Assembly: GCA_050116035.1 (NCBI GenBank)
Contig: JASFPJ010000016.1
Coordinates: 1 to 19,756, forward strand
DNA: 19,756 bases
Direction of reading: 5' to 3'
Source: SOIA01 sp050116035
GTDB lineage: Bacteria > Acidobacteriota > Aminicenantia > Aminicenantales > Aminicenantaceae
This document shows positions 5,111 through 13,267 of this stretch, piece after piece. The notes under the pieces are model-generated. The model was given only the letters and a program-made list of their open reading frames with translations, searched no databases and had not been told where the DNA came from. Within the stretch, counting starts at the first letter, position 1. Every line of letters begins with the position of its first letter. The position numbers were made by a program, and so were the translations under genes.

Positions 5111-7471
5111 ATGCTTGGACGAACACGAAAACATCTTTTTTTCATTTTTCTGCTTATCATCACAGTTTCCGGAGCAACCTTCACCCAGGACAAAGACACG
5201 AAACCCGCGGATATTCAACTGACCATCGATAACATCATGAAAGGCCCTGAGCTCATCGGCACAGCTCCTTCGAGTATCATGTGGTCAATGGACGGGACAA
5301 AACTCTATTTTCGCTGGCAGAAACCCGGAGAGGAAAGAAGTGAATTCTATGCGATAACTCCATCCAACCTGACTCCTCAGAAGATAGAGGCCGAAGACAT
5401 TCTCAAGCTCCCTCCCTTCCCTTCTCGTGCCTCTTATTCTCGTTATTCTCGTTTTTCTTTTGGCATGGAGATAAATTTTGACAGAGAAAAAAAGAAAGCG
5501 CTCCTCATCCGCAACGGTGACATCAGCCTTCTGGACGTCCCGACAGGGAAAATCACGCAGCTCACGTTCACCGATGACCGTGAATCCAGCGCCAATTTCA
5601 CTCAAGACGAGGAAAAAATCTATTTCACCTATCAGAACAACCTCTTTCTCCTCTCACTCAAAGACAACAGTTTGCGCCAGATGACATCTTTCACGGATAG
5701 AACTCCGCCGCCGAGAAAAAAGCCGGGTGATGTGGAAAAGTGGTACAGCGACCAGCAGAGAGAGCTTTTTCAGGAATTCAGCCGACCCCGGAGAGGGACG
5801 GGCCGGATGGGACTGTTCCCCTCCTTGGGCAGCGGCAGCCGGAGAAAACCGTTCTTCCTCAAAGAAGGCCAATACATATTCAGCTTCACCCTCTCTCCTG
5901 ATGAAAAATACGTCACTTTTGTGTGTTCAGAAAGAATGTCTGAAGTGAAACAGACAATCGTCCCTAATTATGTGACGCGGACCGGTTACACCGAAACGGT
6001 CGACTCCCACACCAAGGCCGCCGAGTCATCCAGCACTTCTAAAACCGGAATAATGGATGTTTCCACTGGAGACGTCATTTGGGTTGACTACAGCCAGGGG
6101 GAAAGAGAGATCTACTCGTACCAAGTCCTCTGGTCTCCGGACGGTAAGAAATGCGCTCTGACAGCCAGCTCTGAGGACCGGAAAGATACCTGGCTTCTCC
6201 TTCTCGATCCCAAAGACGGAAAAACCTCTGTGATCGAGCATGTGCATGATGAAGCCTGGATCGGACGATTCGGTCTGACCAGTGTTTCCTGGTGTCCGGA
6301 CAGCCAGCACCTCTTCTACATATCCGAGAAGGACGGCTACGCTCATCTGTATAAGGCATCTGTAGACGGGAAAAAGAAAAAGCAGCTCACCAAAGGGAAA
6401 TTCGAAGTCTCCAGAGCGCAGCTTTCCGAGGACGGGAAAAAATGGTTTTTGACCACCAACGAAGATCACCCCGGAGAACTCCACTTCTATTCCATGCCGG
6501 TTGATGGCGGAAAACGCACTAAAATCACTTCGATGAAAGGACGGAACGAGGCCATCCTCTCGCCTGACGAATCGTCTCTGGCCATCATCCACTCCTACAG
6601 CAATAGGCCCCCGGAACTCTATTTCCAACCGAATAAGCCCCAAGCCGAAGCGCACCCGATCACGCTTTCCACCACTGAAGAATTCCGCTCTGTTGACTGG
6701 CACGACCCGGAAATCATCACCTTCATGGCTCGCGACGGCATCGATGTTTACGCCAGGCTCTACACACCTGAAAAATGGCATTCTCAGAGACCCGCGGTCA
6801 TCTTCATCCACGGCGCCGGATACCTCCAGAACGCCCACAGAGGATGGAGCAGCTATTACAGGGAATACATGTTCCACAACATCCTGATGAAAAATGGCTA
6901 TCTCGTCCTGGATGTCGATTACAGGGGGAGCGCCGGCTACGGCCGGGACTGCCGGACGGCCATCTACCGGCACATGGGGGGAAAAGACCTGGACGATATC
7001 GTCGACGCCGCCCGATTCCTGGTCAAAAAATTCAATGTTAATCCGGAGAGAATCGGCACCTACGGCGGAAGCTATGGGGGATTTCTCACCCTGATGGCCA
7101 TGTTCACGGCTCCCGATGTGTTTAAAGCGGGAGCGGCTCTCAGACCGGTCACTGACTGGGCCCATTACCATGCGGGATACACAGTGGACATCCTCAACCT
7201 CCCTCACAAAGACACCGAGGCCTATAAACAGAGCTCCCCAATCTATTTTGCCGAAGGTCTCAAAGGCGCACTCCTCATCTGCCACGGCATGGTGGATACC
7301 AATGTCCACTTCCAGGATACAGTGAGACTGGTGCAGCGCTTGATCGAACTCAGAAAAGAGAACTGGGAAGTGGCCATCTATCCTGTAGAAGGCCATTCGT
7401 TCCACAACGGCGCTTCCTGGGCCGACGAGTACAAACGGATCTTCAAGCTCTTCGAAGAAAATTTGAAATAG
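5111..7471 (+). CDS. Secreted S9 family serine peptidase (prolyl oligopeptidase type)
   Basis: This 786-residue protein begins with a signal peptide (MLGRTRKHLFFIFLLIITVSGATFTQ). Residues ~40-560 form a seven-bladed-propeller-like region with WD40/TolB-type strands (for example SPDEKYVTF, SPDGKKCAL, SEDGKKWFL). The last ~250 residues are an alpha/beta hydrolase with an intact triad: S654 in YGGSYGG, D729 in HGMVDTNVH, and H762 in VEGHSFH. GAGY and DYRGSAGYG supply the oxyanion region. The family cleaves short peptides, often with dipeptidyl-peptidase or acylaminoacyl-peptidase specificity; which one is unknown. An unusual basic stretch at ~200-250 (PRKKPG, RPRRGTGR) interrupts the propeller. 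The start at 5111 is chosen because GGAGG (5101-5105) sits five bases upstream; an ATG at 5099 overlaps that SD. Confidence 0.92.
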   Translation: MLGRTRKHLFFIFLLIITVSGATFTQDKDTKPADIQLTIDNIMKGPELIGTAPSSIMWSMDGTKLYFRWQKPGEERSEFYAITPSNLTPQKIEAEDILKLPPFPSRASYSRYSRFSFGMEINFDREKKKALLIRNGDISLLDVPTGKITQLTFTDDRESSANFTQDEEKIYFTYQNNLFLLSLKDNSLRQMTSFTDRTPPPRKKPGDVEKWYSDQQRELFQEFSRPRRGTGRMGLFPSLGSGSRRKPFFLKEGQYIFSFTLSPDEKYVTFVCSERMSEVKQTIVPNYVTRTGYTETVDSHTKAAESSSTSKTGIMDVSTGDVIWVDYSQGEREIYSYQVLWSPDGKKCALTASSEDRKDTWLLLLDPKDGKTSVIEHVHDEAWIGRFGLTSVSWCPDSQHLFYISEKDGYAHLYKASVDGKKKKQLTKGKFEVSRAQLSEDGKKWFLTTNEDHPGELHFYSMPVDGGKRTKITSMKGRNEAILSPDESSLAIIHSYSNRPPELYFQPNKPQAEAHPITLSTTEEFRSVDWHDPEIITFMARDGIDVYARLYTPEKWHSQRPAVIFIHGAGYLQNAHRGWSSYYREYMFHNILMKNGYLVLDVDYRGSAGYGRDCRTAIYRHMGGKDLDDIVDAARFLVKKFNVNPERIGTYGGSYGGFLTLMAMFTAPDVFKAGAALRPVTDWAHYHAGYTVDILNLPHKDTEAYKQSSPIYFAEGLKGALLICHGMVDTNVHFQDTVRLVQRLIELRKENWEVAIYPVEGHSFHNGASWADEYKRIFKLFEENLK

Positions 7472-7490
7472 GAGGCGATTTCCGTATAAT
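7463..7490 (+). promoter_or_regulatory. Promoter for the ABC-pilD operon, near-leaderless
   Basis: TTGAAA (7463-7468, five of six matches to TTGACA) and a perfect TATAAT (7485-7490) are separated by 16 bases. Transcription would begin near 7497, about seven bases before the ATG at 7504. An in-frame TAG at 7495 means 7504 is the first possible start, and no SD lies at normal distance. GGAGG at 7471-7475 is about 28 bases away. The -35 lies inside the last codons of the S9 gene. Confidence 0.55.
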
Positions 7491-7503
7491 AATGTAGAAA
7501 TCA

Positions 7504-8421
7504 ATGGCTGTCGCGCTCAACATCGAGAATCTCCATAAATCCTTTTCTTTGGGATTTATGCTCAAAAAGAAAAAAATACTGAAGGGCATTTCCCTCACCG
7601 TGAACGAGGGAGAGATTTTCGGCTATCTCGGACCCAACGGCGCGGGAAAAACCACGACCATCAAGTGCATCCTCGGCCTGATTTTTCCCGAGCAGGGAAA
7701 GATCGAGCTGTTCGGCCAATCCCATCTTTCCCTTCCAGCCAAGGCCCGGACCGGTTTTCTTCCGGAAAATCCCTATTTTTACGACCATCTCACTGCGACT
7801 GAGTTCCTCACCTTCTACAGCCAGTTGTTTTTCATCAAGAAAAATGAGCGCGAAGAAAAGATCAAAGACCTCCTCCAGACCGTCGGCCTGGAACAGTCGG
7901 CTGACCTTCAGCTCCGGAAATTCTCCCGGGGGATGCTGCAGAGAATCGGATTGGCTCAGGCTCTCCTGAATGACCCATCCCTCGTCCTTCTGGATGAGCC
8001 TCTGGGCGGGTTGGACCCTCTGGGCCGGAAAGAAATCAGAGACATCATCGTCCGGCTCAAAGAGGAAGGGAAGACTGTCTTTCTTTCCTCCCACATTCTC
8101 CAGGATATTGAGATGATATGCGATCGCGTGGCCATCATCGTCAACGGCGAGATCATCGACCAGGGAGCCCTTCAAGACCTGATTTCAGAAAAAATCCTTT
8201 TCACAGAAATCGACCTCTCCGGAGTGGGAGAGAAAGAACTGGAAGGTCTGGGAGAGTTTCTTTCAGGACACGGGGATCGAGGACTTCTCAAAGTCTTCAA
8301 GGAGGAAAACATCGAGAAGGTCCTCGAACTTGTCCAGTCCCGGAAAGGAAAAATCCATTCTCTCATCCCGAGAACAGAGACGCTTGAAGACCTGTTCGTG
8401 GGAATAGTGAAGCAGAAATGA
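7504..8421 (+). CDS. ABC transporter ATP-binding protein, PilH-like context
   Basis: This 305-residue ATPase has all ABC marks: Walker A GPNGAGKT (43-50), Q-loop region FLPENP (85-90, with Glu in place of Gln), signature FSRGMLQR (140-147), Walker B VLLDEP (161-166), D-loop GGLD and switch histidine H197 in LSSHIL. The C-terminal 80 residues are the regulatory tail common in ABC-2-type ATPases. It powers the permease encoded next, whose start overlaps its stop as ATGA. With the downstream membrane protein and pilD the set resembles M. xanthus pilG/H/I-pilD, where PilH is the ATPase needed for type IV pili. ABC assignment is firm; pilus function is inferred from neighbours. Substrate is unknown. 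Confidence 0.9.
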   Translation: MAVALNIENLHKSFSLGFMLKKKKILKGISLTVNEGEIFGYLGPNGAGKTTTIKCILGLIFPEQGKIELFGQSHLSLPAKARTGFLPENPYFYDHLTATEFLTFYSQLFFIKKNEREEKIKDLLQTVGLEQSADLQLRKFSRGMLQRIGLAQALLNDPSLVLLDEPLGGLDPLGRKEIRDIIVRLKEEGKTVFLSSHILQDIEMICDRVAIIVNGEIIDQGALQDLISEKILFTEIDLSGVGEKELEGLGEFLSGHGDRGLLKVFKEENIEKVLELVQSRKGKIHSLIPRTETLEDLFVGIVKQK

Positions 8422-9182
8422 AGATACGAGCCATAGCTCTCAACACACTCAAGGAAGCGATCCGGGACAGGATCCTCTATCTTCTCCTCTTTTTCGCTCT
8501 CATCTGTATCGGCTTCTCCCGCCTGCTGGCCCTCTTGACTATCGGAGACCGGGTTAAAATCATCAAGGATGTCGGACTCGCATCTCTCTCTCTCTTCGGA
8601 GCACTGATGGCCATCCTGATCGGAACAGGGCTGGTGTATAAAGAAATCGACAAAAAAACGATCTACACTCTACTCTCCAAGCCCATTCAACGCTACCAGT
8701 TCCTGCTGGGCAAATTCCTCGGGCTGGTTCTGACACTCTTCATCATGCTCTTCCTGATGAGTATCATTTTTCTCGCCCTGATTTTTTTCCACACTTTCAC
8801 GATTGAATGGCCGATGCTCATCGCCATCCTCTACATCTTCCTGGAACTCTGTCTGATCACCTCTGTAGCGCTTTTGTTTTCCTGCTTCTCCACCCCCATC
8901 CTCAGTTCCATTTTCACGCTCTCCTTCTACCTGATCGGACATACGGCCTGGGGACTGGAAACTCTTATTGAAAAAATCAAACCCGGGTTCGGAAAAGTTC
9001 TGGCTCAGGGCCTCTACCACTTTCTTCCGGACCTTGAAAACTTCAATTTCAAGACGGAAATCGTGCACAACCTCCCTATTCCCCCGGCGATTTTCCTGTA
9101 CTCCACCCTTTACGGCTTATTCTACACTCTCTTTGTCCTGACCATTGCCCTTCTTATTTTCCGAAAAAGGGATTTCATCTGA
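8418..9182 (+). CDS. ABC-2 type permease, PilI-like context
   Basis: This 254-residue inner-membrane protein has six predicted membrane segments at about 18-41, 52-74, 99-125, 132-157, 161-180 and 224-248. The cytosolic stretch EIDKKTIYTLLSKPIQRYQF (76-95) is the conserved coupling region of ABC-2 permeases. The long extracytoplasmic loop 181-223 carries FLPDLENFNF. The start codon overlaps the ATPase stop (ATGA), so the two are coupled. It is the only permease gene here, so the transporter presumably uses a permease homodimer. By position it corresponds to M. xanthus PilI, which is inference. Confidence 0.88.
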   Translation: MKIRAIALNTLKEAIRDRILYLLLFFALICIGFSRLLALLTIGDRVKIIKDVGLASLSLFGALMAILIGTGLVYKEIDKKTIYTLLSKPIQRYQFLLGKFLGLVLTLFIMLFLMSIIFLALIFFHTFTIEWPMLIAILYIFLELCLITSVALLFSCFSTPILSSIFTLSFYLIGHTAWGLETLIEKIKPGFGKVLAQGLYHFLPDLENFNFKTEIVHNLPIPPAIFLYSTLYGLFYTLFVLTIALLIFRKRDFI

Positions 9183-9187
9183 CAACC

Positions 9188-10054
9188 ATGCGCATGCGAT
9201 TGAAGAGCGGAAAGAGTTTCAGCGCGGTTTTTCTCGTGCTTTTTCTGATCCTGACGTGCGGCGTTTTCATGAATTTGAAGATCATCACCGACCGGATCAC
9301 GCGCAAAAAAATCCCCGGCTCTTCCATCATCTACCTTCCCAAAGGCGAATACCTCAAGTACGGAACATTCGGTTATTCTTCTTTCCTGGCCGATCTGATC
9401 TATATCTGGGCCATCCAGTATTACAGCGACTACACGATTCCGGACAGCTACCTTTACCTCTACCATATCTTCGAGATCATCGCTGAGCTCGACCCTCACT
9501 ACTTTGACCCCATCGACATGGGCGCCTTTATCGCCGCATACGAGGCCCTCGACCTGGAACTGGCCGTCAAAATTCTGGATATGGGTCTGGAGAAAAACCC
9601 CAAGGAATGGTTTTTTCCCTACCAGGCTGCCCACTATATTCAGTTCATGCAGAAAGACCATGTACGGGCCCAGGAGTACTACAAGACAACCATGAGCATC
9701 GAAGGATACCCGCCGATTGTCAGACGCCTGTATGCCAGCGCCATCTTCAAAGCCCAGGACTTTGAAAGAGCCGTTGAGGAGTGGCTGGAAATCTACAACA
9801 CGGCAGAGGATGAGAGGATAAAACAAGTGGCCTCCAACCATCTGTATAACATAAAGGCGACCGTGGACATTGAAAAACTCCAGGACGCCATCGCGAAATT
9901 CAAAGAAAAATTCGACCGCTATCCGGTTGATTTGAGCCGGCTTGTCTCTGCCGGATTCCTGGATTCCATCCCGAAGGACATGGACGACAAGGAATACATG
10001 TACGACTCCCAGACCGGAGAAGTCAAGCCCCCGACAATCCCATGGAAAAGATAA
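9188..10054 (+). CDS. Membrane-anchored helical-repeat protein with GspG-like C-terminal tail
   Basis: This 288-residue protein has one N-terminal membrane anchor (about 10-30), so the rest probably lies in the periplasm. Residues about 55-220 are TPR-like helical pairs: ADLIYIWAIQYYSDY (68-82), LDPHYFDPIDMGAFIAAYEA (101-120), and EKNPKEWFFPYQAAHYIQF. The tail from 228 (KLQDAIAKFKEKFDRYP, GFLDSIPKD, EYMYDSQTGEV) matches the pattern of the C-terminal domain of major pseudopilins of the GspG type, with YP, IPKD and Y-YD-TG, but has no prepilin leader at the front. It starts five bases after the permease stop and overlaps pilD by 13 bases. By position it takes the PilG role of a pilGHI-type system. 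No strong SD is seen, so translation may depend on coupling. Confidence 0.7.
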   Translation: MRMRLKSGKSFSAVFLVLFLILTCGVFMNLKIITDRITRKKIPGSSIIYLPKGEYLKYGTFGYSSFLADLIYIWAIQYYSDYTIPDSYLYLYHIFEIIAELDPHYFDPIDMGAFIAAYEALDLELAVKILDMGLEKNPKEWFFPYQAAHYIQFMQKDHVRAQEYYKTTMSIEGYPPIVRRLYASAIFKAQDFERAVEEWLEIYNTAEDERIKQVASNHLYNIKATVDIEKLQDAIAKFKEKFDRYPVDLSRLVSAGFLDSIPKDMDDKEYMYDSQTGEVKPPTIPWKR

Positions 10055-10818
10055 TCATCATAATCGTTTTCGGTTTCGCCTGGGGGAGTTTCCTCAATGT
10101 CCTGATCTACCGCATTCCCCGGGATATGAGCATCATCAAACCCGCCTCTTCCTGCCCCGCCTGCCGGAAGAAGATCAAAGTCTACGACAATATCCCCATC
10201 ATCTCCTACCTGATCCTGGGGGGAAAATGCCGGTACTGCAAGGCGAAAATCCCTCTCACCTATCCGTTGGTTGAATTCTTGACTCCTCTGAGTTTCGTCC
10301 TCCTTTACATCCACTATTCATTAAGCTTCTTCTTCTTTGCCTCCTGCCTCTTCGCCAGTGCGATGATCGTCCTGGGCTTCATTGATTATTTTCACATGAT
10401 TCTCCCCGATGAGATCACCCTGCCCGGGCTGCTTCTCGCTCTCATCTACTCGTTTTTCCGCGAAGACATAAACCTCACTCAGGCTCTGATCGGGGCCGTG
10501 GCTGGCGCTGGCTTTCTTCTCCTTGTGTACGGGACGTATTATCTGGTGCGGAAAAAGGAAGGATTGGGGATGGGGGATGTGACTCTGATGCTGCTGATCG
10601 GGGCTTATCTCGGCTGGCGGCAGGCTTTCTTCACTCTGATCCTGGCCTCATTTGTCGGGGCACTGGTGGGAGTGTTCGTGATCATCTTCCGGAAAAAGGA
10701 TTTTCAGTTCTCGCTCCCTTTCGGGACTTTCCTGGCTCCGTCCGCTTTTTTCTCTCTTCTCTGGGGCGAGAAGATACTCCGGGCCTATCTGAGCCTGTTC
10801 AAGGGCCTGGCTCCTTAA
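10042..10818 (+). CDS. pilD: Prepilin peptidase / N-methyltransferase PilD
   Basis: This 258-residue polytopic inner-membrane aspartic protease cleaves prepilin leaders after glycine and methylates the new N-terminus. The first segment GFAWGSFLNVLIYRIPR (11-27) and the cytoplasmic N-methyltransferase loop with two CxxC pairs (C38/C41 and C63/C66) are typical. The catalytic aspartates are D115 in FIDYFHMILPDEIT and D179 in GMGD. LPFGTFLAP near 225 is the conserved last-segment motif. It is the last gene of the four-gene plus-strand operon and overlaps the preceding gene by 13 bases. Its likely substrates are the PilV/W/X-like proteins encoded downstream. Length and motifs are complete. Confidence 0.95.
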   Translation: MEKIIIIIVFGFAWGSFLNVLIYRIPRDMSIIKPASSCPACRKKIKVYDNIPIISYLILGGKCRYCKAKIPLTYPLVEFLTPLSFVLLYIHYSLSFFFFASCLFASAMIVLGFIDYFHMILPDEITLPGLLLALIYSFFREDINLTQALIGAVAGAGFLLLVYGTYYLVRKKEGLGMGDVTLMLLIGAYLGWRQAFFTLILASFVGALVGVFVIIFRKKDFQFSLPFGTFLAPSAFFSLLWGEKILRAYLSLFKGLAP

Positions 10819-10845
10819 AACGTTCTGACCGATCAGAGAAAACGT
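10819..10845. terminator. Hairpin between convergent genes
   Basis: ACGT-TCTGA (10820-10828) pairs with TCAGA (10833-10837) and, after a three-base bulge, AACGT (10841-10845), around a CCGA loop. It is the only structure in the 49 bases between the convergent pilD and long-PilX genes and could stop transcription from both sides. No strong T-run, so it is uncertain. Confidence 0.3.
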
Positions 10846-10867
10846 AACACTCTTCCAAAGACAAGGT

Positions 10868-12163
10868 TTATTTTTCGATGAAGACGGGAGACAGTTTTTC
10901 CTTCCACGATTTGACTCCGTAGGGAAGGTCTTCCATATCATCTCTTTTTAAACCAGCTAAAGCGAGATCATAGTGGAATCGGGCGTTGGAATTGAACTCA
11001 AAGGTATCGGCAATTATAGAGCCATAAAAATCGATGTTGCTGTTGAAATCCACATGAGCCCGGGGAACATAGACGGCCCCATAGAAATCAGTGTTGGAAT
11101 TCCAGGTCATGGTTCCGTTAAAGCTGTCTGTCCCCAGGATGAGGAGGCTCGTCGGGTCCTGGGACAAATTGTTGAACTGAGAGTTACTGGCCTGTGTGAA
11201 CGTTCCTCCAAGATAGATCGTGACGTTCACACCATCTGCAATATTGAGTTGTGAGTTGCTCGACATCGAAAAATCGCCGGTGATGTATAGTGTGGCATCC
11301 GAAGTGATCGTCAATGTGGAGTTGTTTCCGAGTACTAAGGACGTGAATTCTCCGCTGGAGTTTATCGTACCGACGTCTCCCACTCCCAGGGAATAACCTC
11401 CCATAAAAGCGAGGCTATCAGGCGCGACGACTGAAGGCATTTCCTTCTCTTCAAAAAGAGACTTCTTTTCGCCATCTATATAGGCATTGCCCTGGGTGAT
11501 GATCACAGATTCAGGGTCGGTTCCCGGACCAGAGTACGCATCGCCATAGACATTGGCGTTGGAACACAGATCAATGCAGCCATACAGGTCACCGTTTGTC
11601 CCGATGTTCCCTTCTGCCCCGACATTCGCTCCGCCATACGGACCATTGGTGGAGTCATAGCTGTCCACTTCGGCGGCCGAAGAAAAGTCCAAGTCGTCAT
11701 CCCCAAAAACAGCGAAATTCCAGGGGTCGTACTTGATCTCTGCCAGCTCAGCTCGGGTGGCTTTGCCCATCAGAGCAGAGTCTGAAAAGGACACCAATCC
11801 CTTGGATTCGACCACAGGAAACTTACTCTCCGGATTGTACACATTTATCTCGATATCCCCCAACACTTTACCGCTGGGAGTCTGAAAAGAAGTGATGGTC
11901 AACGTCCGGAGAGTGCTGTCTCCAGTCCAGATTGAGATGTCGCCAAAATTCAGCTCCCAGAGCGCTCTCTCTATGCCGGCTTCAGACATGGAGAGAGCTG
12001 TGCAGGATTTAAAAGATTTGTCCGTGAGCCTGTTTTCCGCAGAGAGCTGGTACAAAAACGGAAGAACGAGGAGGAGCAGGAAAGCCATGATGATCACACC
12101 GATGACTAAGACCATGCCCTCTTCATGTTTTTTGTCTTTCTTTTTATCTTTATTTGTATTCAT
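10868..12163 (-). CDS. PilX-like minor pilin with large C-terminal adhesin-like domain
   Basis: This 431-residue protein has a basic leader ending EEG (G16), then a hydrophobic segment MVLVIGVIIMAFLLLLVLP. It is a PilD-type substrate lacking the usual Glu at +5, as PilX proteins often do. SMSEAGIERAL at 59-69 is the PilX alpha-helix signature. From ~145 on, DSYDSTNGPYGG (168-179) and a series of N/T/S-rich beta strands (SNSQLNIADG, FNSNIDFYG, SNTDFYGAVY) mark a right-handed beta-helix-like domain of the DUF7305 sort. Its first 140 residues are homologous to the short PilX at 13268-13795. The ATG at 12163 is chosen for GGAGGT seven bases upstream; a TTG at 12178 is in frame but includes the SD. 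Last gene of the operon, 21 bases after the PilW-like gene. Confidence 0.8.
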   Translation of the reverse strand: MNTNKDKKKDKKHEEGMVLVIGVIIMAFLLLLVLPFLYQLSAENRLTDKSFKSCTALSMSEAGIERALWELNFGDISIWTGDSTLRTLTITSFQTPSGKVLGDIEINVYNPESKFPVVESKGLVSFSDSALMGKATRAELAEIKYDPWNFAVFGDDDLDFSSAAEVDSYDSTNGPYGGANVGAEGNIGTNGDLYGCIDLCSNANVYGDAYSGPGTDPESVIITQGNAYIDGEKKSLFEEKEMPSVVAPDSLAFMGGYSLGVGDVGTINSSGEFTSLVLGNNSTLTITSDATLYITGDFSMSSNSQLNIADGVNVTIYLGGTFTQASNSQFNNLSQDPTSLLILGTDSFNGTMTWNSNTDFYGAVYVPRAHVDFNSNIDFYGSIIADTFEFNSNARFHYDLALAGLKRDDMEDLPYGVKSWKEKLSPVFIEK

Positions 12164-12184
12164 TTTATTCACCTCCAAATTCTC

Positions 12185-12817
12185 CTATTCCAATCTGTTT
12201 CTCAGCATCACTCCTGTCTGGAGTGTCTCCTGGTAGGAACGGCCCATAAGAGTTTGCTGAGTGATCAAGGAGATATCGACGCTGGCCACCTGGCTGAAAT
12301 CAGCCACAGAAGAAAGATTGACTCCTTCAGAACTCAACAGAAATGAACTCACTTGCGTGGAAAGAAATCGACTGCCATCAGACCGTGTGCTCACTCCATC
12401 CTTGGCATCCAGGATTCTTTCCAGGCGGCTCGGGATTTGAGGGTTGAGCCGATAAACGACATGGTCATAGTCATTTTCAATATCTATGACATACCCGTTC
12501 GCATCCACGGAGGGAATCCTGAGTATCAGACAGCTGTCAGACACCGTGTACACATCCCAGCTGGGAAGAACCTCAACCGCTTCCTTTATATCTCGTGTGA
12601 TCCAATTCTGGACATAGCGGATATCCCGAAGCTCATCCAGCTTGACACTCTCTCCGAGGAAATATCGCTGTCCCGCAGAATAGAGTGAGAGAAGGGCGGA
12701 GAGCACGAGTGACACCACAGCCACTGTGATCAGGAGTTCCACGAGAGTTAATCCCTTGGGTTTGGTTTTTTTTGTTCTGGCTTTCATGGTCGCCCCCTTA
12801 GTTTTTCTCACAATCAT
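12185..12817 (-). CDS. PilW-like minor pilin (prepilin)
   Basis: The product is 210 residues. A basic leader ends in PKG (G22), followed by LTLVELLITVAVVSLVLSAL: a class III methylation/cleavage motif with Glu at +5. The rest is the beta-rich PilW/ComGF-like body with ENDYDHVVYRL and a C-terminal TGVMLRNR typical of pseudopilins. The start at 12817 overlaps the stop of the PilV-like gene as ATGA. An internal ATG at 12787, preceded by AAGGGGGC, is a serious alternative giving a 12-residue leader. It is third in a four-gene operon and is to be processed by PilD. In assembled pili such proteins sit at the tip priming complex (family knowledge). Confidence 0.78.
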   Translation of the reverse strand: MIVRKTKGATMKARTKKTKPKGLTLVELLITVAVVSLVLSALLSLYSAGQRYFLGESVKLDELRDIRYVQNWITRDIKEAVEVLPSWDVYTVSDSCLILRIPSVDANGYVIDIENDYDHVVYRLNPQIPSRLERILDAKDGVSTRSDGSRFLSTQVSSFLLSSEGVNLSSVADFSQVASVDISLITQQTLMGRSYQETLQTGVMLRNRLE

Positions 12818-13254
12818 TTTTTATTTATCCCTTTTTTGGTCACATAGGTGACGATTTCTTTCTGCATCTGTCTTCCCCTGTATGTCCACGTCACACTCAC
12901 GGTCAATTTCTTGATCTCAGCGCCGACTGAATCCTCGAGGTCGATGATGCCGCTGCTGTTTTCCAGATAGGAAAGACTGTCATTCGTGAACGTATTATCC
13001 AGGGTTAAAATGTCGTTGTAATGCATACTCCGTATGAGCTCCAGTTCGCTCTGTATGGACTGGGTAGCGATAGTCATCTGTTTCATCCTGGTGAGGATAT
13101 CAAACGCCTGGATGAAACAACTGAGGAGCGCAGTCAGAACCACGGCCAGCATCATGATGGTGATCAAAACTTCTATCAGAGTGAATCCGCCTTGTTTAGC
13201 TTTTCTGGCATCTGCGCTTCTTTTTCTTTTACTCCATAATTTGTGTAGCGCCAT
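12814..13254 (-). CDS. PilV-like minor pilin (prepilin)
   Basis: The product is 146 residues. The leader ends in KQGG (G23), then FTLIEVLITIMMLAVVLTAL with Glu at +5, the standard prepilin motif. The downstream body has the PilV pattern, with MKQMTIATQSIQSELELI in the helix and a final SVTWTYRGRQMQKEIVTYV strand. The start at 13254 is chosen because the reading frame upstream lacks a pilin leader and GAAAGGA lies about eight bases before this ATG, overlapping the stop of the preceding gene. A longer frame reaches 13458 but is antisense to nothing and would overlap the short PilX gene. Second gene of the operon. Confidence 0.82.
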   Translation of the reverse strand: MALHKLWSKRKRSADARKAKQGGFTLIEVLITIMMLAVVLTALLSCFIQAFDILTRMKQMTIATQSIQSELELIRSMHYNDILTLDNTFTNDSLSYLENSSGIIDLEDSVGAEIKKLTVSVTWTYRGRQMQKEIVTYVTKKGINKK

Positions 13255-13267
13255 TTTCCCGATCCTT

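Noticed and set aside
6026..7504. 492-codon open frame on the minus strand opposite the S9 peptidase
   Set aside because: It is fully antisense to a gene with an intact signal peptide and catalytic triad, has no recognisable domain, and its composition is that of a codon shadow.
9122..9841. 239-codon minus-strand open frame
   Set aside because: Lies opposite the helical-repeat gene and the end of the permease gene in a tightly packed plus-strand operon; no SD or domain.
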